A stretch of DNA of 64,000 bases from Streptomyces sp. NBC_01262 (GTDB lineage: Bacteria; Actinomycetota; Actinomycetes; Streptomycetales; Streptomycetaceae): assembly GCF_036226365.1 (NCBI RefSeq), contig NZ_CP108462.1, positions 1,674,001 through 1,738,000 of the forward strand, read 5' to 3'. How positions within the stretch are numbered: the stretch's first letter is position 1; every line of letters begins with the position of its first letter. The notes beneath the pieces are model-generated. The model saw only the letters and a list, made by a program, of their open reading frames with translations. It did no database searches and was not told the DNA's origin. This document shows positions 53,751-62,661 of the stretch, in pieces. A program made the position numbers and the translations under genes.

Positions 53751-54488
53751 ATGGCGGCTGTCCACGAGCGGTACACGCGGGAGATGCACGACAAGTTCGG
53801 CTACCTCGCCTGCTGGCTGCCTTCCCAGCGTGTGGTCCTGGGGGACGTGGGTCGCCTGTCCGCCCATCGGTTCGAGAAGGTCACCACCCTCGCCGACCTC
53901 GGGGTGGCGTTCACCAGCGGCCGGGAGGGCTTCCCGGCCGAGCTGGAGTATTCCTCTCCGAGCCATGTGGCGGTGTCCGCCGACACAACAGTGGGCCTGA
54001 CGACGGACGTTCCGCTGGCCGCTCTTTCCATTACCTTCGACCGCGAGGGAGCGACGTTCTTCCAGGCGGCGGACTGTGTGCTGGAATCCTTCGACGACCT
54101 GCCCTCGCTGGAGTCGGCGCTGCTGAGGCTGTGCGATACCGGCACGTGGCGCTCCGACTACGTTGTGGTGACCCAGGTGCTGCGTACGGGTCCGACCGCC
54201 ATTCTGGTCTCTGACCAGCGCGGTGCGCGGATCGATCTGCGGGCTGACGTGGAAGGCCTGACGGGTCAGCTGCCAGTGGCCAGGGCGGCGGGACGCCTGT
54301 CCATCACGGCCAGGTCGGGGCTCGCCGCCAGCGTGATCGCTCCGGACGGTGCGACGCCGCTGTTTCGAGCTGTTCAGCTGCGCAGGAAACTCGCGGGCAA
54401 GCGCCGGCTTGTCTTCCGCTCCGATGACGCACCCGTCGAACTCGAACTGGCCCCCGCCACCTGGACCGAGCCCGTTCCTCTGGACTGA
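53751..54488 (+). CDS. Unrecognised beta-rich protein, first gene of the CHAT operon
   Basis: A 245-residue protein with alternating hydrophobic strands and no signal peptide or obvious membrane helix. Notable parts: FGYLACWLPSQRVVLGDVGR at residues 17-36 with one Cys, VVVTQVLRTGPTAILVSDQR near residues 140-159, and DGATPLFRAVQLRRKLAGKR near the C-terminus before an acidic tail. The middle and end faintly recall gasdermin N-domains, which are substrates of nearby proteases in bacteria, but this is a weak resemblance by eye. It lies 26 bp before the Clp-N gene. It may be the effector or substrate of the CHAT protease. Confidence 0.5.
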   Translation: MAAVHERYTREMHDKFGYLACWLPSQRVVLGDVGRLSAHRFEKVTTLADLGVAFTSGREGFPAELEYSSPSHVAVSADTTVGLTTDVPLAALSITFDREGATFFQAADCVLESFDDLPSLESALLRLCDTGTWRSDYVVVTQVLRTGPTAILVSDQRGARIDLRADVEGLTGQLPVARAAGRLSITARSGLAASVIAPDGATPLFRAVQLRRKLAGKRRLVFRSDDAPVELELAPATWTEPVPLD

Positions 54489-54514
54489 CGCGAAGGCAAA
54501 GGGAGCAGCCAGCG

Positions 54515-55588
54515 ATGACCCCGGCGGACAGCCACGAGGAGACGGTGCCCCCTGCCGGACAGACCCCCTGTCTGCGCAGGTGCGTGGAGATCGCACAGGC
54601 CATGGCGTACGGCGAGGACCGTGCGGTGGAGGTGGACCACCTTCTCGCGGCAGCCATGTGCAACCCTGACCGGGCGTCGCGATCCCGGCTGATTGCGACC
54701 CGGCTCGGTGCGCACCACTTCTTCGAGCAGGACGCGTACACCATGGTCGCCGATGCGGCGGCCGAGATCGACGAGCGGACCCGGGACGTGCCGCTCACCG
54801 AGTCCGCGACGGCTGCGCTCGACCGGCTGGGGTACTGGATGAAGCGGACCGGGGACCGCAACGCCGACTCGGCGCATCTGCTGCTGGTCTGCCTTGAGGC
54901 CGGTGCGAGCGACAAGGAGGGGCAGCGGGCCCTGCGCGATATGGGTATCACCGTGCGCGACGTCGTGCGGGAGGCAATGTCGGTACGTCACCAGGTGTCC
55001 GCGCCCGACCGGCAGTCGGCTCTGCGGGGACCGATCGTGTCGGAACGGCGCCCTGAGCGGCCCGCGCCGTACGCGTTCGAAAACCCCGGGCGGGCCAACG
55101 CTGGTCCCCGGTCGATGAGGAGCTTCGCCTGGCGCTCCCAGATGACGGGGGCGGCGCACATCAACTCGCATGTGCAGTCCCACCTGATCCGCCTGCATCT
55201 GTGGTCGCTGATCGTCGCTTGGCTGCTGTCGATAAGCCTTCTGGCCGCGACCTGGTACGCGGCCGTGACCGTGACCGCGTGGTCCGCACTGTGGCCGGCA
55301 GGGCAGTTGAGACGGTTGCAGGCCCCGCTGGCGGTTCGCCTGGGTTTGGACGTCGTGCTGGTCATGGCGTCCGTGGTGCTGGGCATCCCGTGGTGGCTGC
55401 CGGTGCTCGCCGTGGCGAACCGGGCGGTCGACATCGTGGAAGGACGGCTGGCACTCCTCCAGGTGAGGGGGGACACCGCCGACCCGAGTGTCTCGGAGAA
55501 GGACCTCAGGTCCGACCGGAGGGCAAACATACGTGCCCGCAACTTCTATGTGGAGCTCAAGCTGAAGAGAAAGCTGGCCTCGGAATGA
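54515..55588 (+). CDS. Membrane protein with Clp-N-type domain
   Basis: A 357-residue protein. Residues about 15-155 look like a ClpA/C N-terminal substrate-binding domain: two helical repeats with VEVDHLLAAAMCN and ADSAHLLLVCLEAGASDKEG. No AAA+ domain follows. Instead, after a linker, two membrane segments appear (LIVAWLLSISLLAATWYAAV and DVVLVMASVVLGIPWWLPVL) and a basic cytoplasmic tail. It may present a target protein at the membrane. The ATG of the CHAT gene overlaps its stop (ATGA). Confidence 0.65.
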   Translation: MTPADSHEETVPPAGQTPCLRRCVEIAQAMAYGEDRAVEVDHLLAAAMCNPDRASRSRLIATRLGAHHFFEQDAYTMVADAAAEIDERTRDVPLTESATAALDRLGYWMKRTGDRNADSAHLLLVCLEAGASDKEGQRALRDMGITVRDVVREAMSVRHQVSAPDRQSALRGPIVSERRPERPAPYAFENPGRANAGPRSMRSFAWRSQMTGAAHINSHVQSHLIRLHLWSLIVAWLLSISLLAATWYAAVTVTAWSALWPAGQLRRLQAPLAVRLGLDVVLVMASVVLGIPWWLPVLAVANRAVDIVEGRLALLQVRGDTADPSVSEKDLRSDRRANIRARNFYVELKLKRKLASE

Positions 55589-58500
55589 ACGTGTCGGCCT
55601 TCGACCCCTCCAGCCCACGTGCTGCCGGTGGGCTTCGTGAGTGGCTGGCCCGGCGCAACCGGCTCGACGATGACGAGGCCATCCTGGAGTACGTGATCCC
55701 GCTGTCGGTGATGCTCCAGCCGGGCCATGGGATCGGGACACGTCTGCCTGCCGTCCCCCGGCTCGTGCCGTCCTGGCGGCTGGCGCGGGCCCACCGGTCC
55801 CGGGACGGGCGGATCGGACTTTTCGAGTGCGACCTGATCACCCTGATGAACCGGTCCCTGGTGTGGAATCTGCTCGCCGCGCGCTCGGCGTTGGTGATGG
55901 CCGTTCTGGCAGCCTGCGCGCTGCTCTCCGTACCCGGTCGGGTCACGATGTCGGTGGCGGTGACGGCATGGGCCATGACCGGTTGGCGCGGACGGTTCGC
56001 CTTCCCGCTGCTCACCGCTACGGTGGCGTACGCGGCGTGGACACGCCTCGCGCTGTCCGTTCCGGCCCTGGTCGCCGCCGCCTTGTTCGGCCTGGCCCGG
56101 CTGACCTTGTGGATGCTCCGTATGGGGCTGCTGTCCCGGCGGCCGGGGAACAGCCCGGTGGCGTTCCTGGGGCGGTGCTTCCTGCTGCGGGCATTGTGGG
56201 ACCGTGCGGCGGCCTCCGTGCTGTTGGCCGTGGACAAGGCGAGCCACGACGACCGGGCGAGAGCCGGGAACTTCACCGCCGGTCACGTCGAGGACTCCAC
56301 CGCCCGTCTGCGTCCGGTCCTGGTGCAGTGCCAGGCGATGGCAGCGGTGGCCGACCTGGAACTCCAGTCGGCGATGGTGTTGTCCGAGCGGGCGCGGGAA
56401 CTCGCGGCGGGCACACCGCCCGAGATCCGCGGCTGGTGTGCGCTGCAGGCCGGAGACGTCCTGCTCGCCGCCGGTGAGCCCGCGGCGGCCGAAGCACGCT
56501 GGCAGGAAGCGGCAGACTGCCTGGCCGGCCACCGCAGGGCCCGATACTGGGCTCTCCAGGCCGACCTGCGGCTGATCGATGCGCTGACCACCGATCTAGA
56601 GGACGCGGACCGATGCGTGCGCGGTCTGCGAATCCTCTACCGTCTACGCCGGGCCGCCGTCCGCGCCGGGCAGTTGCCGCTGCTGGCCAGGACCGAGCTG
56701 TACCTGCTCCGGCTGATGTACGAGGCGGGCAACGCGGTCGGCGTGGTCGAGCATCTCGCCGCGCAGTTCGAACGGACCGAAGGCAAGGTCGACATCGGCG
56801 CCTCGGTGGCCGATCACGCCATAGAGACCCTGCTGCTCGCCACTCTGTATTTGGACGTCATCGAGAACCCGCAGCAGTACCCGGAGACGATGCGGGTCGG
56901 GGAGGAAGAGCAGCGGGAGCGCTACGCCTTCGCCGCCGAGTTGGTCGACAACGTGCTGCGCCATCTGAGCAGATCGACGCAGCCGCTGCTGGAAGCACAG
57001 GCCTTCGCCGTCATGGCCCGCATCCAGACCGCGGCCGGTCTGCGCGACGCGGCACTGGGCAACGTGCTGGAGAGCCTGAACGCCGTCCAGCGGGTTCGCT
57101 ACCAGTTGCCCACGAGCAGCTGGCGCGCCCGCTGGGTGGCCGCCCACGCACACACCTACGCCCTCGCGCTGGACCTCGCGGAACCCGAGCCGGCCCTGGT
57201 CGGTGAACTGCTGGAGATCATCCGGTCCCAGTCCGTGCCCGTCGAGGCCGACCGACCGGGCAACTTGCTGCGCTCGGTGTTCGACGCGCTGGTATCCAGC
57301 ACGGGCCTGCCGAAAGGCTCCGGCGACCCCCACGACACGACTCCAGCGGACGGCCCGCGTTCGACCGACCCGCTCCTGACCGACCGGACCGTCTTGGTCC
57401 AGCACGCCTCCTGGATCGGCGGCGACGAGAGCGTGGCCGTTGACCTGGACGACGAACTCACCATGATGTTCCCCGGCGGGTGGTACTGGAGCTTCGCCCG
57501 GGTCGGCGAGTGGGTCTACCACGCCGTACGCACCCCATGGGGTGACTGGTCCTCCGAACGCCACCCGCACGCCGAGCTCGCCGGCCCGCTCAAGGACCTG
57601 CTCCGGCACCTTCCGGTCGACCTGCCCGGTGAGGACGCCTACCACCAGCGGTTCGAGGACTCGGCTGCGGCACTGGTGGTCGAGGGAGCCGACGAACCGG
57701 TGGACGGCGAAGCGACGTCCGCCGCCCAGGCATGGACCCGGATCTTCGACCCGCTCGGCGCCGCCCTGGTCCCCACGGCGCTCCGCCAGGCCCTGAGCTC
57801 GGCACAGGATCCCGTTCCGCTCGTCGTGGCACCCACGGCCTCGCTGACCCTGGTACCGCTCTGCGCGCTGCCGGTCACCCCACAGCGGCAGATCATGGAC
57901 GCGGCCTGCCTGTCCTACCTACCCTCCCTCGCGCTCCTGGCCCACCGCCGGCGGCTGTTCGCCCAGGAGTTCAACGGCTCGGCACCACCGGCCGAGGGGA
58001 CCCGGCCCCATGTCCTGGCCGTCCTGGCGCCCCACCGCGCGCCGGACGACCCCCGGCAGGATCTGCCGTACGCCGTCAAGAGCGTCCCCGACCACAGTGA
58101 GGTGGTCACCGGACCACTGGCCAGGCAGGAACTCGCCGTCCTCATCGGGCGCAGGCGCTCGCACGACGCCGTGCTCTTTCTCGCCGGCCACGTCCATGGC
58201 TCGCCCGACCGCGACCCGGCGGGCACCGGCTTCCAGCTCAGCGACGGCCTGCTCGGCCTTCGCGACTTCTACCGAACGGACGACACCGGTACTCCGGTCT
58301 ACCGCATTCCCCGGCGCGTGGTGCTGTCCGGCTGCGCCAGCCTCGGCCTGTACGCCGACCCTGCCGACGGGGACGGCCGGTCACCGGTCGACGCGCCCGA
58401 ATGGCTCGGCCTGGGCGCGGCCGTCGTGTACGGCGGCGCCCATCATGTCCACTGCACGCTCTTCCCCGTCCCGGACAGCGAACACACCAGGCGGATCGAC

Positions 58501-59478
58501 CTCGCCCTCGTTGACGCCATGCGCCACCGCCTGGATCCCGCGCAGGCCCTTCGCTCCGTCCAGCGCGCCGAAATGCAGCGGTGGCGGGACGGACGCGGCT
58601 CCCTGCCGCTGGTCTTCCTCGCCTACACCTACGTCGGACTCGGCGCCGCACCCCAGCACGGAATCTCCCTCACCCCGAGGCCCGTCCGCCGCCCGCAGTA
58701 CCCCGCGTCCATGCCCTCCCCGACACAGACACTGGCCTCCATACGCCCCCAACCGCAGCCTCGCCCGGCGCACAAACCGTTCACGATGATGGCCCGGCAC
58801 GGATACGACGAAGCCGGCTGCGACGACCGGCTCTCCCCCAACCTCGGCCAGGACGGACTCGCCGAGTTCACCGCCTTCGACGGCGACATACACGGCCCGG
58901 TACCGGTCCGCGTCGCGACCTGGACGAGGCAGACCCTGCCTTCGGGGAGCTTCCGCATGAACTCCGAAACGGTGTGGCGGCTGTCCGGCCTCAGCCTCTA
59001 CATCACCGACGCCCGGCTCCTGCTGCTCGCCGACAGACCCGACGGACCGGGCCGGAAGACCGCCGGACACATCCGGTATCCCTGGATCAACGCCGTCGGT
59101 TTCCGCCCCAAACAGAGCTTCCTGTACGACTGCGAACTCACCGTCGGCCTGCAGCAGGACAGCGACGACCGGGACGAACTCGGCTGGTTCTACGAGCTGA
59201 AGCTCCTCCTGGCCCCGACCACCGACAGCGCGGCCCTCGCCCAGCAGATCGTCCGGCGACTGGCGCGGCACCACCTCAGCCACGCGGTCCTGCCCGACTC
59301 CGTGGTACCGGGTTTCGAATCCCTGAGCGAGGCCCCCCGTCTGCCCGACCCCGACAAGGGAGAGCACTCGACCTACTGGCCCGGGGCGTTCAAGCCGTAC
59401 CCCTACGGTGTCGAGTACCTTCTCGGACGCTCCGCCGAGGGCACATGGCTCGGCCCCAACCTGCCATCCGCAGAGTGA
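55585..59478 (+). CDS. Membrane-anchored TPR-CHAT protease
   Basis: A 1,297-residue protein. Residues about 90-190 hold three hydrophobic segments (LVMAVLAACALLSV and following). Residues about 200-560 are TPR-like helices (LVQCQAMAAVADLELQSAMV). Residues about 700-1030 are a CHAT caspase-like peptidase with His871 in LFLAGHVHG and Cys917 in VVLSGCASLG, both in expected positions. The last 200 residues carry a PH-like ITDARLLLLAD domain. TPR-CHAT proteases cut partner proteins on activation, as in Craspase and bacterial gasdermin systems. ATG 55585 overlaps the Clp-N gene, and a terminator lies 48 bp past the stop. Confidence 0.8.
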   Translation: MNVSAFDPSSPRAAGGLREWLARRNRLDDDEAILEYVIPLSVMLQPGHGIGTRLPAVPRLVPSWRLARAHRSRDGRIGLFECDLITLMNRSLVWNLLAARSALVMAVLAACALLSVPGRVTMSVAVTAWAMTGWRGRFAFPLLTATVAYAAWTRLALSVPALVAAALFGLARLTLWMLRMGLLSRRPGNSPVAFLGRCFLLRALWDRAAASVLLAVDKASHDDRARAGNFTAGHVEDSTARLRPVLVQCQAMAAVADLELQSAMVLSERARELAAGTPPEIRGWCALQAGDVLLAAGEPAAAEARWQEAADCLAGHRRARYWALQADLRLIDALTTDLEDADRCVRGLRILYRLRRAAVRAGQLPLLARTELYLLRLMYEAGNAVGVVEHLAAQFERTEGKVDIGASVADHAIETLLLATLYLDVIENPQQYPETMRVGEEEQRERYAFAAELVDNVLRHLSRSTQPLLEAQAFAVMARIQTAAGLRDAALGNVLESLNAVQRVRYQLPTSSWRARWVAAHAHTYALALDLAEPEPALVGELLEIIRSQSVPVEADRPGNLLRSVFDALVSSTGLPKGSGDPHDTTPADGPRSTDPLLTDRTVLVQHASWIGGDESVAVDLDDELTMMFPGGWYWSFARVGEWVYHAVRTPWGDWSSERHPHAELAGPLKDLLRHLPVDLPGEDAYHQRFEDSAAALVVEGADEPVDGEATSAAQAWTRIFDPLGAALVPTALRQALSSAQDPVPLVVAPTASLTLVPLCALPVTPQRQIMDAACLSYLPSLALLAHRRRLFAQEFNGSAPPAEGTRPHVLAVLAPHRAPDDPRQDLPYAVKSVPDHSEVVTGPLARQELAVLIGRRRSHDAVLFLAGHVHGSPDRDPAGTGFQLSDGLLGLRDFYRTDDTGTPVYRIPRRVVLSGCASLGLYADPADGDGRSPVDAPEWLGLGAAVVYGGAHHVHCTLFPVPDSEHTRRIDLALVDAMRHRLDPAQALRSVQRAEMQRWRDGRGSLPLVFLAYTYVGLGAAPQHGISLTPRPVRRPQYPASMPSPTQTLASIRPQPQPRPAHKPFTMMARHGYDEAGCDDRLSPNLGQDGLAEFTAFDGDIHGPVPVRVATWTRQTLPSGSFRMNSETVWRLSGLSLYITDARLLLLADRPDGPGRKTAGHIRYPWINAVGFRPKQSFLYDCELTVGLQQDSDDRDELGWFYELKLLLAPTTDSAALAQQIVRRLARHHLSHAVLPDSVVPGFESLSEAPRLPDPDKGEHSTYWPGAFKPYPYGVEYLLGRSAEGTWLGPNLPSAE

Positions 59479-59525
59479 GACGCCCTCCCCCGCGGCCCCT
59501 CGTCGCAGGCCGACGCGGCGACATG

Positions 59526-59562
59526 GTCGTCCCGGTGGCACGGGGGAAGCCACCGGGACGAC
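59526..59562 (+). terminator. Strong stem-loop ending the CHAT operon
   Basis: GTCGTCCCGGTGGC (59526-59539) pairs perfectly with GCCACCGGGACGAC (59549-59562) around a 9-nt loop. No T-run, as usual in Streptomyces. Confidence 0.85.
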
Positions 59563-59741
59563 TCCGCACAGCGTAGAGCTCCAAGGGCGCTGCAGACCGA
59601 CCGACTTCGAAATGGTCAACAGCATGTCAGTGTTGTCGATTGCATGCCGCGGCGTCTCCCGGGCCGCGGCCAGTTGCCCGGATCTGCGCGGCCAGGGCCA
59701 CGTCGCCCGTCGCGACGGCGTCCCGGCCGGCGGCGATCTCC

Positions 59742-59892
59742 TCCACGCTGGGCTGGCGCTGGGTGTTCGGTATCAACGTGCCCATCGGCCTGGTCGCGCT
59801 GGTCGCGGGCCACTACCCGCTGCCGAGAACCGGCAGCCGAAGCCGGGTCCAGGGCTTCGACTGGCCCGGGCTGGCCCTGCTGCTGGTTGAAG
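59742..59892 (+). pseudogene. MFS transporter fragment
   Basis: About 50 codons read STLGWRWVFGINVPIGLVAL then [16 protein letters not shown], the loop and helix after transmembrane segment 4-5 of DHA2-type drug exporters. No start, no other part of the gene, and an abrupt end against the reversed lgt fragment. A relic of rearrangement. Confidence 0.6.
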
Positions 59893-60325
59893 TAGTTGCC
59901 CAGCGACCGATCGTCTGGGCCAGCACCAGCCCGGGGGCCAGGGCGTCGGCGAAGTCGGCCAGCTTGACACCGCGCCGTCGGCAGCCCAGCCAGGCGCCGA
60001 CCGCACCCAGCATCACGGATCCGGGGATGCCGAGCCCTCCCTCCCAGATGTACAGGGCCCGGATCGGCTGCTTCCCGGCGGCGAAGTACAGCTCAGGGTC
60101 GGTGATCACGTGATACAGCCGTCCGCCGAGCAGCCCGAAGGGTACCGCCCACACCGCGATGTCGGCGATGTCGTCCCGGTTGCCGCCCCGGGCCGCCCAG
60201 CGGCGCTGTGTCAGCCACACCGCGGCGAAGATCCCGGCGATGATGCACAGCGCGTACGCGCGGATCGGGACCGGTCCCAGGTGCCAGACGCCTTCGGACG
60301 GGCTGGGCAGGTACGCCAGGAGCAT
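59890..60325 (-). pseudogene. lgt: Prolipoprotein diacylglyceryl transferase, 3'-truncated
   Basis: The first 140 residues of Lgt, the membrane enzyme that adds diacylglycerol to lipoprotein Cys. [38 protein letters not shown] and [14 protein letters not shown] are typical. At the invariant GRWGNxxNQ motif one base is missing, shifting the frame, and a few bases later the gene merges into the MFS fragment. The remaining half of the enzyme is absent, so it cannot be functional. ATG 60325. It would have been an extra copy beside the essential lgt elsewhere in the genome. Confidence 0.75.
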
Positions 60326-60389
60326 GGGCCCGACCGCTCTCGATACGAGGAAGGGCGCCCGGCCTCGGCCGGGAAGGGACGCGCACGAG

Positions 60390-60407
60390 ATTACATCGGA
60401 CACCGAA
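60390..60407 (-). promoter_or_regulatory. Recurrent motif, copy 2 (upstream of lgt)
   Basis: Minus-strand TTCGGTGTCCGATGTAAT, 65 bp upstream of the lgt start. All 18 bases are identical to the copy at 62408-62425. Confidence 0.55.
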
Positions 60408-60447
60408 CTTTTTCGTGATCCGGACCGGCCCGATCGCCCCCTGCAGT

Positions 60448-60956
60448 ATGACCATGCCCACGCAGCCCCGCTCCGAGGCCCCCGCGCCCCCAGCCGCGCC
60501 CGCGCCCGCAGGCGACGGGGCGGACGCCCGTCTCCTCACGGAGGTGGTCACCCGCCTGCGCCGCGCCCTGCGCGCCTCGATCCGCACCGACTACCCGTGG
60601 GAGACCCTGCCCATGGCGCAGGTCGAGCTGCTCCAGGTCCTGGCCGAGCACTCCCCGACGCGGATCAGCACCCTCGCCGCCCGGCAGCGGCTGGCCACCA
60701 GCACCGTCAGCGGCCTCGTCGGCCAGATGATCACCGCGGGCCTGGTGGCCCGCGCGGTCGACCCCGCCGACCGCCGCGCCTCGGCGGTCACCCTCACCGA
60801 CGCCGGCCGCGACCAGCTCGCGGCCTGGGCCGGAGCCCACGAACGCCGCCTGGACGCCGCGCTGTCCGCACTCGACGACAGCGACCCACCATCGTGCGCG
60901 CCGCCCTTCCGGCCCTCTTCCGCCTCGCCGAACATCTCGACGACACGGCCATCTGA
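60448..60956 (+). pseudogene. MarR-family regulator with 3' frameshift
   Basis: A MarR winged-helix protein: MAQVELLQVLAEHSPTRIST, then ATSTVSGLVGQMITAGLVAR and DPADRRASAVTLTDAGRDQL. At about 60892 the frame slips by one base. The conserved C-terminus TIVRAALPALFRLAEHLDDT lies in the next frame and ends at 60956, whereas the original frame continues as nonsense to 61038. A one-base deletion, real or a sequencing error, explains this. ATG 60448 or 60454 starts it. About 122 bp from the truncated lgt, divergent. Confidence 0.65.
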
Positions 60957-61216
60957 CCCCCGTCGGACCAGGCTGGGTGTCCTCCGCCGCCAAGAAGCCC
61001 ACCGAACACCGTGGAATCCCGGCCCTCCGCGCCGCTGAGCATCCCATGCGTGGGGAGCAGCCGGCACCCGACCGTTTCGGAGCCATCGCCGCTGCGGGGG
61101 CTTGGACAAGACGGATGAGGCAGGGTGAGTCGGGACTCGCCCTTACGGCCGAGGGGTGGCCAGAGTCAGGCATGGCGACTCCGGCCACCCCGTCACGAGC
61201 GGCGTCAAGGGCGCGC

Positions 61217-61744
61217 TCAGGCGAGCTTGAGACCCTGCGTGCGGCACCACTCGATGAACTGGCGGACCGAACCCTCGAAGTTGGCGTTGATCACCCGGTG
61301 GATGGCGATCTGGTCATGTCCGGGCGCCCAGTCGCCTCGGACGCGTGTCCCGCACCCGCACTGGCAGTGGCCGAGATCGGCTTCGTCGGCATAGTAGGCA
61401 ACGGGGTTCCGGCTCCCGCTCGTCACCGGATCAGGCTGCCCAATGAACCGGTCATGCACTTCATGGCCGGGCTGGAGGATGCGGCCGCGAAACGCACGGC
61501 GGTCGTCCCCCCTTGACGCCCACTCGTCGATCGCGACCAGCAGACGGATGGTGTCGCCGCAGACGATCATGGCGTACTTCTCGCTGTTCGCCTTGCTGGA
61601 CAACCGCCACCAGCCGCGGGCTGCCTCGTAGACCTCCTCGTCGGTCAGCGTCGGATCCCAGCCCGCGTGCTCGCGGGGCAGGAAGTGATCGGTGGACTCC
61701 TCGTCGCCGACGTATCGACGGGCCCCCAGTTTGATGCGAAGCAT
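61217..61744 (-). CDS. Hypothetical protein with PUA/EVE-like domain and Cys-rich tail
   Basis: A 175-residue protein. Residues about 25-100 contain TDEEVYEAARGWWRLSSKAN then EKYAMIVCGDTIRLLVAIDE, a pattern of PUA/EVE-like domains attached to many restriction and RNA-related proteins. Near residue 135 CQCGCGTRVRGDWAPGHDQ is a Cys-rich motif that recurs in Streptomyces hypothetical proteins and may bind zinc. ATG 61744 begins MLRIKLGARRYVG; upstream DNA is AT-rich, suggesting a promoter. Function unknown. Confidence 0.6.
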   Translation of the reverse strand: MLRIKLGARRYVGDEESTDHFLPREHAGWDPTLTDEEVYEAARGWWRLSSKANSEKYAMIVCGDTIRLLVAIDEWASRGDDRRAFRGRILQPGHEVHDRFIGQPDPVTSGSRNPVAYYADEADLGHCQCGCGTRVRGDWAPGHDQIAIHRVINANFEGSVRQFIEWCRTQGLKLA

Positions 61745-62661
61745 GGACCTTAAACCCCCTCGTTGATGGATTATTAAGGCCATTAAATTGGATTCACTCC
61801 AGCATCGTCAATGGATACTCTAAGATCGATTGTGCCAAGTATGACCGTTGCCTCAACGGGGGCCCTGGCGGCTTTGGTAAGCGGTGTTGTTGATCAAGAT
61901 TGGTAAGCGCGGGTTCTTAGCCGCGTCGACGCCGGATCATTCCGGTACGCGGTGTCAAAGAGTCTGCGTGCTCAAGAAGTTGAGGAGCGCCGCTTTCTGT
62001 ACGACCTCGCGGGTGCGGCCACCTCAGGACGACGACACCGCCGATCTCCTCGCCCCGTCCCGGCCCAACGGCCCGGCGACCTCGTGGGACACGCACGCGT
62101 GTCCGCCGAGGGGACAACTACTCGACCACCAGATCCACGCCCCAAGACAGCGGGGTGCATCCGGATCCTCACCGACAAGAAGTCCGGCAGGAACGCGGAG
62201 CGAAGGAGCTGGAGGACCCTCGGCGACCTCCTGACACCCTCGTCGTCCCTTCACTCGGCGCCCGGGAGTCTCCCGGTGAACCGGTGACGGATCACCGTGC
62301 CCGCGACGTCCACCTGTCTGCGAGGAGGTCAACGCCGGTGATCCGATCCACGCGATGACGCTCACAGCCGGGCCCGGTTGCCACTGGCGGGATCCCGCGT
62401 GAGAAACTTCGGTGTCCGATGTAATGTCAGCACGGGGCGGCCGCCGTCCTGCCTCGGCCGCTGCTCGTCGTCGCCCGATCCGCGATGACGCTCGCAGTTT
62501 TTGGCGGTGGCGCCGGGCCGTGCGGCCTGGCGACTGCCCGCGTACACGGTGTGAGGGAAGTCCGCAGGAATGGCGAGGAAGCCCGAAGTCCTGCCGTCGG
62601 GACTCGGCCGGTGCACTCGCGGGATCAGACCGAGTCATACGACACAGGGGGCCTCAGCGCC
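61745..62661. other. 917-bp gap, regulatory and degraded sequence
   Basis: The first 130 bp are AT-rich and likely hold the promoter of the minus-strand gene. From 61880 to 62400 short frames exist on both strands but none has coding character or family resemblance. The motif copy at 62408-62425 is the only clear element; the rest looks like decayed or leader DNA ahead of the penicillin-binding protein gene. Confidence 0.4.
62408..62425 (+). promoter_or_regulatory. Recurrent motif, copy 3 (upstream of penicillin-binding protein gene)
   Basis: TTCGGTGTCCGATGTAAT, identical over 18 bases to the minus-strand copy at 60407-60390. It lies 237 bp before the downstream GTG start and points toward that gene. 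Confidence 0.55.

Noticed and set aside
60390..62425. 18-bp inverted repeats as ends of a transposon carrying marR and the EVE-like gene
   Set aside because: No transposase or target duplication is visible, and a third partial copy exists near 53.5 kb, so a shared promoter or operator element explains it better.
62024..62638. 204-codon minus-strand frame before the penicillin-binding protein gene
   Set aside because: No start with RBS, low-complexity Arg/Pro/Ser composition and no domain resemblance; it also crosses the motif copy at 62408-62425.
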